DNA of 18,424 nucleotides from Candidatus Zixiibacteriota bacterium. Its GTDB lineage: Bacteria > Zixibacteria > MSB-5A5 > SM1-73. The notes beneath the pieces are model-generated. The model was given only the letters and a program-made list of their open reading frames with translations. It ran no database searches and was not told the origin of the DNA. The DNA lies in NCBI GenBank assembly GCA_020341875.1, contig CP070839.1, positions 1,573,236 to 1,591,659 of the forward strand, written 5' to 3'. The number at the start of each line of letters is the position of its first letter. The first letter of the stretch is position 1. Position numbers and translations under genes: made by a program. Positions 8,289 to 15,273 of this stretch are shown one piece after another.

Positions 8289-8309
8289 GGCAGGGCTGGA
8301 AGCCCTGCC
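8289..8309. repeat. Perfect hairpin GGCAGGGCT/AGCCCTGCC
   Basis: A 9-bp perfect stem with loop GGA, followed by GC-rich sequence (CTGCCAAGGCGGG) that could extend or compete with it. Similar short GC-rich hairpins are frequent in intergenic DNA of uncultured bacteria. It belongs to the hairpin cluster 8220-8732. Confidence 0.6.
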
Positions 8310-8374
8310 TGCCAAGGCGGGAGAGTCAGGAGCACCGCCCGAGATAGAGGATATTCCCTGGTGACAGGTTGGAT

Positions 8375-8467
8375 TTTCTTGGTGTAGCGGAGACCTTCAG
8401 GTCTCCATCTGGAAGGCTCAAGTCTTCCGGCGCCCCAATCCGTTCCATCCATTTAATCCGTAGACCG
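8375..8467. repeat. Structured interspersed repeat, copy A
   Basis: 93 nt, aligned end to end with copy B at 8586-8679. It starts TTTCTTGGTGTAGCGGAG and contains hairpin 1 GGAGACC-TTCA-GGTCTCC (perfect) and hairpin 2 GGAAGGC-TCAA-GTCTTCC (one G-T pair). A tail with AATCCGT twice, 18 nt apart (8437, 8455), follows. The outer stem seen in copy B is degraded here (right arm CCGGCGCC instead of CCGCTACAC). Confidence 0.8.
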
Positions 8468-8478
8468 TTTCTGCAGCG

Positions 8479-8509
8479 AATCCCCGGATACCTCTGCTTG
8501 GCGGGGATT
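8479..8509. repeat. Hairpin AATCCCCG/CGGGGATT
   Basis: A perfect 8-bp stem (8479-8486 with 8502-8509) and 15-nt loop, lying between repeat copies A and B. It appears once in this window. Confidence 0.5.
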
Positions 8510-8585
8510 GAAGGCCCGCCTGCGAAACCGCGAATGAGAGTAGAACCTGTCGAAACTTAAAATGTTCTTCAGCGACGAGCAAACC

Positions 8586-8679
8586 TTTCTTGGTGTAGCG
8601 GAGGTCTTCAGATCTCCATTCTGGAAGGCTAAAGCCTTCCGCTACACTAATCCGTTCCATCCGCTCAATCCGTTGACCG
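8586..8679. repeat. Structured interspersed repeat, copy B
   Basis: 94 nt. An outer 10-bp stem GTGTAGCGGA (8594-8603) / TCCGCTACAC (8638-8647) encloses hairpin 1 GGAGGTC-TTCA-GATCTCC and hairpin 2 GGAAGGC-TAAA-GCCTTCC; the outer stem shares GGA with hairpin 1 and TCC with hairpin 2, so those pairings compete at the junction. The tail has AATCCGT at 8649 and 8667, the same 18-nt spacing as in copy A. No reading frame or transposase goes with it. Confidence 0.8.
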
Positions 8680-8737
8680 ATCGGTTTAACCCGCTGGCAT
8701 GCACCATATGGTTCATGCCGTTGACCCATCGGTTAAA
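8670..8737. repeat. Direct repeat flanking a palindrome at the feoB 3' end
   Basis: 8670-8689 and 8718-8737 match at 18 of 20 positions (CCGTTGACCgATCGGTT and CCGTTGACCcATCGGTT). The first copy contains the perfect palindrome ACCGATCGGT (8676-8685). The second runs into the feoB stop codon (8733-8735). The palindrome 8691-8726 lies between, and overlaps the second copy. Confidence 0.65.
8691..8726. repeat. Palindromic repeat, copy 2 (GGTTCATG type)
   Basis: GGCATGCACC-ATAT-GGTTCATGCC forms a 10-bp stem with one mismatch (C/T). It is the second copy of 8221-8256, and its core also resembles the tandem units at 5242-5293. It ends 7 nt beyond the feoB stop on the minus strand. Confidence 0.6.
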
Positions 8738-10436
8738 GGATCAGATTCAGCAGTCCCCCAACGATCAGAGCAGAGGAGATCATGATGGCAGCAGATTTCA
8801 TCATGTCCTTGACACCCAATTCCCTTACCAGTACGGCGAATGCGGCAACGCAGGGGAAGTACATGGTTAAGACCACGCTGGCCACCACCATCTGGCGCAG
8901 GTCCAGGCCCAAGGGAAGAAGCATCCCCACCGCCACGTCCTTACGCAGAAAGCCAATAATCAGTGCGCCCACCGCGTCTTCGGGCAAACCCAGGACCCCG
9001 GTGATGATCGGGGCGGCCAGACGTCCGATAAACTGGATTATTCCCAGCGAGTAGAGGATATTGGTAATAAGCACCCCCAGCAGGACAAAGGGAACTGCTC
9101 CTCTGATGAATCCCTTGACGCGCATTGACAGCTTCTTCAGAAGCGCACCCCAGTAAGGCATCCGGTAGGGAGGTATTTCCACGAAGATCTCCGGACTCTC
9201 ACCTTTGGTAAACCGGTTGAGCAAGAAGCCAAGCGTCAGCCAAACGACCAGAAGAGTTCCGAAGACCAATCCCAATCCTGTGGCCCCGTGCCTGCCCACC
9301 AACCCAACCACCATGGCGGTCTGTGCGGCGCAGGGAACGGCTATAGCCATCAGAGTGGCCGCAAGGAACCTTTCCCTTCTGGTCTGGAGAACGCGGGTGG
9401 CCATGGCCCCTGGCACGTTGCAGCCCAAGCCCAGCATCATGGGTATGATGGCCAGTCCGTGCAGGCCAAGCCGGTGCATCACGGAATCCACCAAGACCGC
9501 CAACCTGGGGAGATATCCCGAATCCTCGAGCAAACTCAAGACTAAATAGAAGGCGAGAACATAAGGCAGTACAGCGGCGATGGGCACAAAGAGCCCGGTG
9601 GTCAGAAGGCCCAGAGATTCCACGAAATCTATCTGACCTTCTACAAGTCTTCCTATGAGCACGTCATGTAAGAAGCCTGCACCCAAGAGCTTCGAAAGCT
9701 GCATCATCAGCGGCGCCCACAACCTCTCAAACGCAGGTTCGAACACGACCCCGATCAGCCCTTCTCCGATGAATCGGATGGCCGAGAAGATGACGACCAA
9801 GGACACCAGAGCCAGAGGTAGAGCCGTCGCCGGCTTTATGGAGAGATCCTCCAACCTTTCCAGGAAGGTGTGATGGCGATGGGTGATCTTTTGCACCTGG
9901 CTCACGATCTCCCCCACCTTCTCCCATCGCTTCTCCTGGTCATAATGAAACGAGTTGGCCTTAGCCTGAGGAAGCTCCGAGACCAACTCCTTGATTCCCT
10001 CGCCGGTTATGGCGCAGGTGGGGATAACCGGTACGCCAAGAATGTTCTGCAACCTGTCAACGTCAATGGAGATGCCGATGTGACGGGTTTCATCCCAGAG
10101 GTTTAGGGCTATGACAACCGGCTTTCCATCCTTGAGCAACTGAAGGGTGAGGTTCAGGTTTCTTTCTAAGTTGGTGGCGTCCACCACGTCGATTATGACG
10201 TCCCCCTCCCTGGCCATCTGAACCGCAACCTCTTCTGCCGGCGAGGTGGGGTCCAGGTCGTAGGTTCCGGGCACGTCGATTATCTCCACCTCCTCGTCTC
10301 TCAATTTCATCTGCCCCCGGGTGTACTCCACGGTTGTGCCCGGATAGTTGGAGGCGATCACGTTAACCCCGGTGAGCCGGGAGAAGATCACGCTCTTGCC
10401 CACATTCGGGTTGCCTATGAGAAGAATCTTACGCAC
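8733..10436 (-). CDS. feoB: Ferrous iron transporter FeoB, short form
   Basis: 567 residues; inner-membrane Fe(II) permease with an N-terminal GTPase. G motifs: G1 GNPNVGKS (8-15), G2 Thr34/35 (PGTTVE), G3 DVPG (54-57), G4 NLWD (112-115) and a G5-like CAITG (141-145). The membrane part begins at about 204 and carries family signatures GCNVPGAMATR, VPCAAQTAM and TMYFPCVAAFAVLVRELG. Only about 50 residues separate the G domain from the first span, where FeoB proteins usually have a helical GDI domain of about 90-100 residues; most of that domain is missing. The start is GTG with TAAAGGA 7 nt upstream (about 10444-10450). It is the last gene of the fur-feoA-PepSY-feoB run, and its stop codon lies inside a repeat. 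Confidence 0.95.
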   Translation of the reverse strand: MRKILLIGNPNVGKSVIFSRLTGVNVIASNYPGTTVEYTRGQMKLRDEEVEIIDVPGTYDLDPTSPAEEVAVQMAREGDVIIDVVDATNLERNLNLTLQLLKDGKPVVIALNLWDETRHIGISIDVDRLQNILGVPVIPTCAITGEGIKELVSELPQAKANSFHYDQEKRWEKVGEIVSQVQKITHRHHTFLERLEDLSIKPATALPLALVSLVVIFSAIRFIGEGLIGVVFEPAFERLWAPLMMQLSKLLGAGFLHDVLIGRLVEGQIDFVESLGLLTTGLFVPIAAVLPYVLAFYLVLSLLEDSGYLPRLAVLVDSVMHRLGLHGLAIIPMMLGLGCNVPGAMATRVLQTRRERFLAATLMAIAVPCAAQTAMVVGLVGRHGATGLGLVFGTLLVVWLTLGFLLNRFTKGESPEIFVEIPPYRMPYWGALLKKLSMRVKGFIRGAVPFVLLGVLITNILYSLGIIQFIGRLAAPIITGVLGLPEDAVGALIIGFLRKDVAVGMLLPLGLDLRQMVVASVVLTMYFPCVAAFAVLVRELGVKDMMKSAAIMISSALIVGGLLNLIL

Positions 10437-10661
10437 GGATAGTTCCTTTATCTAATTTCTGATCTCAAGAATCTTGTGAATCCTGCTGACCTGGACCGAT
10501 TGCGAAAGAGGGTCACAAAATCTGGTGGCTGGAGACCAGGTCGCCACAAGTCCTCTGCCCGTTCATTGACCCGGTCAACAGTCAATCCTGATGTCCCTGT
10601 ACCCTGCACAGAACCCCGCCTTGAAAAATAGACGCCCTCCCGGCAGTCGTCTTCTTTCCTT
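10437..10661 (-). other. 225-nt gap between the PepSY gene and feoB
   Basis: No gene. It holds several short palindromes: TTGAC-CCG-GTCAA (10566-10578), CAAGA-A-TCTTG (10466-10476), and GTGGC/GCCAC around 10524-10546. TACCCTGCAC near 10600 matches the tandem units at 5242-5293. The gap is long for an operon, so feoB may have its own promoter here, but I cannot identify one. Confidence 0.4.
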
Positions 10662-12230
10662 TCATTTTCTCCTGATTCTCAAATAGATCCAGTCGTAAGT
10701 TCCGGATAGGGTAACAAAAGTCAGGAGGAATGCCCCAAGGGGGATGATAAGAACATACAGCTCTCCCACGAGGTCTTTGAAAACCCGGCCATTGTGTAGT
10801 TCAAAAAGATAATTCCACATTGGCATCCGGTAATCCGTGGTAATTTCCGACGGCATTCTGAACCTTCCGTCCAGTTTCGCCTTACCCAAGGGCATCAATC
10901 CCTGCTCGTGGGTGGTGATGAATTCCTCGCCCTGCGGCGTTTTGAAATACCCGGTCACCATGAATTCCGCGGTGCGCACGGAGGAGATATTGACCGCTTC
11001 ACCACCAGTCAGCAGATCGACGACCTTACCGCTTGCCCTTTCTAGACGAAAGATTCCGTTGAATGAGCCCACCAAAAAACCAGCGGTACTGTACGACCGA
11101 AACACCGTGGTCCCCATCACAAAGACCGGAACGGGCAGATCCTGACGAACGAAAGGCCCGTCGAGATCAGCCGACCCGCTCCAGAACCCGTCGGTGGCTT
11201 CGATGATGATTCGATCCTCCACCGCATCGTAGAGAGCGTTGTGGATTTTTCCATCCCAGGGATTCCGCGGCAGCACGCCGGGATACCAGGTGCGTGACAT
11301 GAATCCGTCGGCCAGCAACGCCAGCATCGGGGGCCGCATGAACAGCCCGGTGACGCCGATGATCGAGAGAATTACGGCTATCCAGATCCCAATCTTCAGA
11401 TGGTACTTGAAGAGCCACCGCAGCAGCACCCGACTAGATTTCTCCGGTGAAGGTGTCGGTGCTCTGCCTCGTGCCCGTCTCTTTCCGGGGAAGTACCAGA
11501 TGTAGAATCCCGAGACGCTGAGGAAAACAAGCACCAGACCGGTAAAGTCGAAAAGCAATCGCCCGGGCAATCCCCAGGCGCTACCGCCGTGCAAATCGAA
11601 GAAGAGTCTGACCAAGGAAACCTGTTGAGAATCCTCCTCACGTGGCAGCGGCAAGCGGCGGAACTGCAATTCGGCCACAGGCTGCGAGCAGATGTAGGCA
11701 TGCGAGGGTGTAAAGGCAACCAACTGGTCTCTTACCATCAGGATTTTCAACACCCGCTCGGTTTCTTCTCCCAGGGAAACACGTTGCCAGGATTCATCCT
11801 GCAGATCACAGACAAACAACCCGCCGTCCGTTCCGGCGAAAAGCAGAGGAGAATCCCCCTCCCACAGAAAGATATGGTTGGTTTTGCGGTAAAACCGTGA
11901 GGAGGGAAAACCGTCCGTCATTGGCTGAAAGCTGCTCCCGCCATCTACGGTTTTCCACACTCCCTCCTTACCCGCGGCATAGGCAATATCGGGACTTCGC
12001 TCGGAATAGATCAGGTTGATTAACCTGCTGCGATTCCAATCCTGCACTCGATACTGTGACGGTACCAACCAGCCGGGCACGGAAAGGTCGCTGATCAAGC
12101 CCGGGTGATTGAGCAGAATCCCGGAGAGACCCATCCACGTCAAGAAGAGAATCAGAATAAGCCCGAACCACTTATGGATCCACCGGGACTTGACAAACAG
12201 CCGCTCCGATAAGGAAGGATCATCCTTCAC
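10662..12230 (-). CDS. PepSY-type membrane protein, candidate iron reductase
   Basis: 522 residues with four predicted spans at about 21-41, 223-247, 279-299 and 488-512, the topology of PepSY-associated membrane proteins. Histidines sit at span ends: H19 (RWIHKWFG), H42 (LLNHPG), H214 (FDLHGG), H277 (KYHLKIG) and H479 (FELHNG), as expected of heme-binding reductases. The loops 50-205 and 310-475 are probably periplasmic and beta-rich; the first has an Asp-box-like motif TVDGGSSF (94-101) and GTDGGLF, suggesting propeller-type blades instead of a classical PepSY fold. The GTG start overlaps the feoA stop (GTGA, 4 nt), so it is co-translated with feoA. From context the likely role is reducing Fe(III) to Fe(II) for FeoB; that is inference. 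Confidence 0.75.
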   Translation of the reverse strand: MKDDPSLSERLFVKSRWIHKWFGLILILFLTWMGLSGILLNHPGLISDLSVPGWLVPSQYRVQDWNRSRLINLIYSERSPDIAYAAGKEGVWKTVDGGSSFQPMTDGFPSSRFYRKTNHIFLWEGDSPLLFAGTDGGLFVCDLQDESWQRVSLGEETERVLKILMVRDQLVAFTPSHAYICSQPVAELQFRRLPLPREEDSQQVSLVRLFFDLHGGSAWGLPGRLLFDFTGLVLVFLSVSGFYIWYFPGKRRARGRAPTPSPEKSSRVLLRWLFKYHLKIGIWIAVILSIIGVTGLFMRPPMLALLADGFMSRTWYPGVLPRNPWDGKIHNALYDAVEDRIIIEATDGFWSGSADLDGPFVRQDLPVPVFVMGTTVFRSYSTAGFLVGSFNGIFRLERASGKVVDLLTGGEAVNISSVRTAEFMVTGYFKTPQGEEFITTHEQGLMPLGKAKLDGRFRMPSEITTDYRMPMWNYLFELHNGRVFKDLVGELYVLIIPLGAFLLTFVTLSGTYDWIYLRIRRK

Positions 12231-12463
12231 CTTTTTGTCTCCACCAGTATCTTCTTCGCCATCCCGAATCCTACCGCTACCTGAAAGCCGTCTATTCTCA
12301 AGGTGACGGGGCCCCGCATAAGTTGAGAGCTAACCTTGGTCACGTTCTTTCCCACTCTTATTCCCAGAGATTCAAGACGTCGAATCAGACCGTGTCCGCC
12401 GCTTATAAGTACGACTCGCCCAGATTTTCCTTCCTCGAGTTGAGTCAGATCTACCGTCGTCAT
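12227..12463 (-). CDS. feoA: FeoA, SH3-like ferrous iron transport protein
   Basis: 78 residues, the usual FeoA size. The pattern L-x-x-L-x-x-G-x-x-G-x-V near the start, LIRRLESLGIRVG in the middle and a C-terminal strand with ALGFGMA-like VAVGFGMAKKILVE are typical of the FeoA fold. It is a small cytoplasmic protein that supports FeoB. ATG start; GAGGA lies 11 nt upstream and a GGGG run sits directly before the ATG, so the ribosome site is not ideal. It follows the fur gene by 76 nt, and its stop overlaps the PepSY-gene GTG by 4 nt. Confidence 0.93.
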   Translation of the reverse strand: MTTVDLTQLEEGKSGRVVLISGGHGLIRRLESLGIRVGKNVTKVSSQLMRGPVTLRIDGFQVAVGFGMAKKILVETKR

Positions 12464-12539
12464 CCCCTACTCATTCCTCTCTGTTCGTAGCCAAAGATCA
12501 CCGACTATCCTTCACTTTCTTCTGCCAGTTCTCTGGCGG

Positions 12540-12986
12540 CTATACTGCTTGCTCTCTTGCCTTCCTGCATCTGTCGCAATACCCGAATATCTGGAAACGA
12601 TGGGAGCTTGGTTCGAATCCGCTCCTCTTGCAGAGCCGGTTCAGATCCCTTTCGATTGCCTTATCTGAAAACTCCAACACCTTGCCGCATTTGAGGCAGA
12701 TCATGTGTTCGTGGTGCGGGTTATCCAGTTCCAGTTCGTAGTGGCTATGCTCGTGTCCCAAATCCACCTTTCGGACTATCCCGCTCTCCACCAAGAGATC
12801 CAAAGTCCGGTAGATAGTAGCCCGGGAGGCTCTTTTTCTCTTCTTGCGCAGGTTGTGAGCTAAGTCTTCCGCCTCCAGATGTCCCGGGTGAAGAAAGATC
12901 TCCTGCAGAACTGCTCTTCTTTCCTTGGTCAGCTTCAGATCCTTTGAGTTCAGATATTCGGCGAAAACCTGAATGGCATGGGTCAT
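12540..12986 (-). CDS. Fur-family metalloregulator
   Basis: 148 residues from the chosen ATG at 12986; an in-frame ATG at 13016 would add 10 residues. I prefer 12986 because GAGGA (12991-12995) lies 4 nt upstream, because it leaves 16 residues before LKLT as in classical Fur proteins, and because the upstream ATG is buried in a palindrome (13001-13021). The winged helix holds RASRATIYRTLDLL; the dimerisation domain has HEHSHYE, HHEHMICLKCG and YCDRC, giving the two CxxC pairs of a structural zinc and a His-rich sensing site. Fur, PerR or Zur activity cannot be separated by eye; the downstream feoA-PepSY-feoB genes make iron the likely signal. A small hairpin (GCCAG/CTGGC, 12524-12537) follows the stop. 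Confidence 0.9.
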   Translation of the reverse strand: MTHAIQVFAEYLNSKDLKLTKERRAVLQEIFLHPGHLEAEDLAHNLRKKRKRASRATIYRTLDLLVESGIVRKVDLGHEHSHYELELDNPHHEHMICLKCGKVLEFSDKAIERDLNRLCKRSGFEPSSHRFQIFGYCDRCRKAREQAV

Positions 12987-13000
12987 CTGTTCCTCGCTAT

Positions 13001-13021
13001 TGAGACTGAATCTCATTCTCA
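13001..13021 (-). promoter_or_regulatory. Fur-box-like palindrome at the fur start
   Basis: On the minus strand GAGAATGAGATTCAGTCTC (13020-13002) agrees with the classical Fur box GATAATGATAATCATTATC at 14 of 19 positions. With one flanking base on each side it forms an interrupted palindrome in which 8 of 10 symmetric pairs match. It lies 15 nt upstream of the preferred fur start and would let the regulator control its own gene and probably feoA-PepSY-feoB. No binding evidence; a match of this quality can occur by chance. Confidence 0.45.
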
Positions 13022-13026
13022 GCGTT

Positions 13027-13053
13027 CATCACCATCCATTACGGGAGGTGATG
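13027..13053 (-). promoter_or_regulatory. Inverted repeat CATCACC/GGTGATG upstream of fur
   Basis: Perfect 7-bp arms (13027-13033 and 13047-13053) with a 13-nt spacer, next to the Fur-box-like site. It could be a second operator half, a leader hairpin, or the end of the DMT transcript; no T-run follows on the minus strand. Confidence 0.3.
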
Positions 13054-13105
13054 GAAAAAGTTTGCTCTCAGGAAAGATGCTGTGAACGATGTATCCTGGC
13101 TAGTT

Positions 13106-13960
13106 CTATCGCCGGCCCAGCTCAGAACAGAGCATGCCGGAGAGGATCAGTCCACCCCCCAAAATCCCCAGCCAGCCCAGCAGTTCGCTCAGCAGAAGAT
13201 AGGAAAAGACAGCGGCGAAGACCGGCTCCATGGCATAGATGAGAGCAGCCTTGACCGTCGTGGTATCCTTCTGCCAGCGGTTCTGAATGTACAAGCCCAG
13301 CGCCGTGGCGAATATGGCGCAGACAAGTATGGCCAGAAGCAGATAGGGGTGGTAGACCAGCCTGACAGTCTCAAAAGCAAACATGAAAGGAAGGCTCAAG
13401 AAGGTGGTGACCACCATCTGGATGAAGGTCAGGGTGAAGAAGTCGAATCGCCTGGTGTAAATCTGAACGAAGATGACATGAAGGGAGAAGGCGATGGCGC
13501 AGAAGAAGGTGAACAGGTCGCCTACGTTGAATTCCGCACCTTTGGGACGGGTCAGAAGGTATAGCCCGCTCACGGCCAATATCACACCACTTACAGATGA
13601 GACCCTTACTTTCTCCCTCAATATCAAAAATGAGAGGGGAGGAATCATCACCACGAACAGGCCTGTTATGAAGGCAGACTTGGAGGCCGCGGTGTATTTC
13701 AGCCCCAGCGTCTGAAAGCCAAAACCGAAGAACAGAAAGATCCCGATAATGATCCCGGCCTTCAGAATTCCCTTTTCCTCAAAGCAGATCTTCTTGGAAA
13801 ACAGAACCCAGAAGGCCAGGCTGGCCAGCCCGAATCTCAGTAGCAAAAAGAGAAATGGAGAGGAGAAGTTCAGGGCGGTCTTCACCAAAGGGAAAGTAGT
13901 TCCCCAGATGAAGGTCAGAAGCAGAAGGGATAGCTCAGCTTTTCGGGATTGGCTCAACAC
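13106..13960 (-). CDS. EamA/DMT-family permease
   Basis: 284 residues with about ten membrane spans arranged as two EamA repeats (about 10-137 and 148-280). Typical motifs are LLTFIWGTTFPLVK at the N-terminus, LKYTAASKSAFITGLFVVMIPPLS near the end of repeat 1, and AALIYAMEPVFAAVFSYLLLSELLG in repeat 2. Members export amino acids, nucleotides or other small metabolites; the substrate here is unknown. The start is GTG with an AGGA about 9 nt upstream. It lies between the DUF362 gene (140-nt gap) and the fur gene (119-nt gap), so co-transcription with either is possible but not shown. Confidence 0.9.
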   Translation of the reverse strand: MLSQSRKAELSLLLLTFIWGTTFPLVKTALNFSSPFLFLLLRFGLASLAFWVLFSKKICFEEKGILKAGIIIGIFLFFGFGFQTLGLKYTAASKSAFITGLFVVMIPPLSFLILREKVRVSSVSGVILAVSGLYLLTRPKGAEFNVGDLFTFFCAIAFSLHVIFVQIYTRRFDFFTLTFIQMVVTTFLSLPFMFAFETVRLVYHPYLLLAILVCAIFATALGLYIQNRWQKDTTTVKAALIYAMEPVFAAVFSYLLLSELLGWLGILGGGLILSGMLCSELGRR

Positions 13961-14056
13961 GTTTCAGAGTCCTGTTTTACCGCCTGCAGGATATCAAGAG
14001 ATGGTCAAAACGCTGTCAGAATCGGAGCCCCTCTTTTCACGCTGGGTTTTGAATGT

Positions 14057-14090
14057 GAACCAGGATCTAAGGTAAGTTAGGTTCTGGTTC
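14057..14090 (-). other. Inverted repeat downstream of the DUF362 gene
   Basis: GAACCAG (14057-14063) and CTGGTTC (14084-14090) flank a 20-nt loop, 11 nt past the DUF362 stop on the minus strand. CCAGGATC occurs twice here (14060 and 14090). It may be a weak terminator; no T-run follows. Confidence 0.3.
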
Positions 14091-14100
14091 CAGGATCAAT

Positions 14101-15225
14101 CTAAGCCTCGACGAGTCTGTAGTCACTCTTCCCCAAACCCATCTTCTCTGCCGCCTTTATCTGAACTCTGGAGTCCTTTTCGTGAAGGGCACCCAGGATG
14201 TCTGCGTACCTTTTCCTTTTCAGCTCTGCTGCTTTGGACTGCGGAAGACCCTGAGCTTTGGCAATCAAATCCAGGGATGCCTGGTCAATGGCCACGACGT
14301 CGTCCGAGAGCAGTATCCCCTGGTCTTGGACTACCGGGGTGTCGGAGACGGCCATACAGTCGCATTCCGGCTGAATGTCAAAGAGGAAGTTGACGTAAAA
14401 GACTTTCTTCTTCTCAAATGTGGAGAGAACCGTCTTGGCCGCTTCGGCCAAGGACACCGAGAATCTCTTCACGGATTGGGGAACGGTCAGAGCCTTCTCC
14501 GGGCATACTCGCACGCACCTCCCGCATCTCCAGCACTTCTTGTCATCAACCAGGAAGCTCTTGCCCTTGATTGAGATGGCATCCAGGGGGCAGGTGCGGA
14601 CACAGATGCCGCAGAAGGTGCAGAGATCTTCGTGCCAGGTCATCACCTCGTCCATCTGAAAGTGCATCTTCCCTCTTCCTCCCTCCTTCCAGTCGCACCC
14701 TCGGGGTACAGCGGTCACGCATCCCATGGCCAAATTCTTGATGGCTCCTGCCAGCCCCGTGTCTATATGTCCTTTCACGTGGGAGAGAACCATCATAGAG
14801 GTCGCATCATGAATCGCAGAAGGTATGGAGAGCTCCTTTAGGATCCTGCCGGCCTTCACCTTTACCGAATCGAGTCCAAAGATACCGTCGGCGATTATCA
14901 CCGGCGCGTCCAGGCTCATGGCATTGTAGCCTGTCCGGTTGGCCGCATCGAGATACTCGTAGGCCCTCAGCCTCACCGAGTCGGTGACGAATGGTTTGGC
15001 TTTGATCTTTTTCAATTGATCCACCACCAGCCTGACGAAATTGGGCCTGATGGTATGGTGCGCTCCCGGATTGCCCAGGTGCATCTTAATCGGGACCAAT
15101 TCATCTTCGGAGAAGTACTTCTTCAGATCGATCTTCTTCAGAATGCGCTCCAATCTACCCTCTACACTGCAGGGGTAGTCGAATCTATCCACACGTGCAT
15201 TTACGAAACAGACCTTGCTGGGCAT
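14101..15225 (-). CDS. DUF362 protein with two [4Fe-4S] clusters
   Basis: 374 residues. An N-terminal DUF362 domain (about 1-190) carries VPIKMHLGNPG, FVTDSVRL and DATSMMVLSHVKGH. A double ferredoxin insert follows: C202-xx-C205-xx-C208-xxx-C212-P and C231-xx-C234-xx-C237-xxx-C241-P. A C-terminal part has ECDCMAVSDTPVVQDQGILLSDDVVAID, where C288 and C290 could bind a further cofactor. DUF362 iron-sulfur proteins are widespread in anaerobes and lack an assigned reaction; electron transfer is the safe inference. The ATG start has AAAGGTGATGAG directly upstream. It follows the DUF123 gene by 48 nt in the same direction, and the C-terminal LHEKDSRVQIKAAEKMGLGK helix looks like a family end. Confidence 0.88.
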   Translation of the reverse strand: MPSKVCFVNARVDRFDYPCSVEGRLERILKKIDLKKYFSEDELVPIKMHLGNPGAHHTIRPNFVRLVVDQLKKIKAKPFVTDSVRLRAYEYLDAANRTGYNAMSLDAPVIIADGIFGLDSVKVKAGRILKELSIPSAIHDATSMMVLSHVKGHIDTGLAGAIKNLAMGCVTAVPRGCDWKEGGRGKMHFQMDEVMTWHEDLCTFCGICVRTCPLDAISIKGKSFLVDDKKCWRCGRCVRVCPEKALTVPQSVKRFSVSLAEAAKTVLSTFEKKKVFYVNFLFDIQPECDCMAVSDTPVVQDQGILLSDDVVAIDQASLDLIAKAQGLPQSKAAELKRKRYADILGALHEKDSRVQIKAAEKMGLGKSDYRLVEA

Positions 15226-15273
15226 CTCATCACCTTTCTATGTATGAGGAAAGACTTGCCTTGCTGTTTTTTT

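Noticed and set aside
8220..8732. CRISPR array or insertion sequence
   Set aside because: Repeats are few, unequal and not regularly spaced as direct repeats with unique spacers; there is no transposase, target-site duplication or cas gene.
8369..8870. Short plus- and minus-strand frames containing repeated peptides such as GVAE-F-SP
   Set aside because: The peptide similarity is explained by translating the two copies of the structured DNA repeat; no ribosome sites, and the frames run into feoB.
10566..10578. TTGACCCGGTCAA as a possible operator for feoB
   Set aside because: The arms are only 5 bp, it does not resemble a Fur box, and no promoter could be placed beside it.
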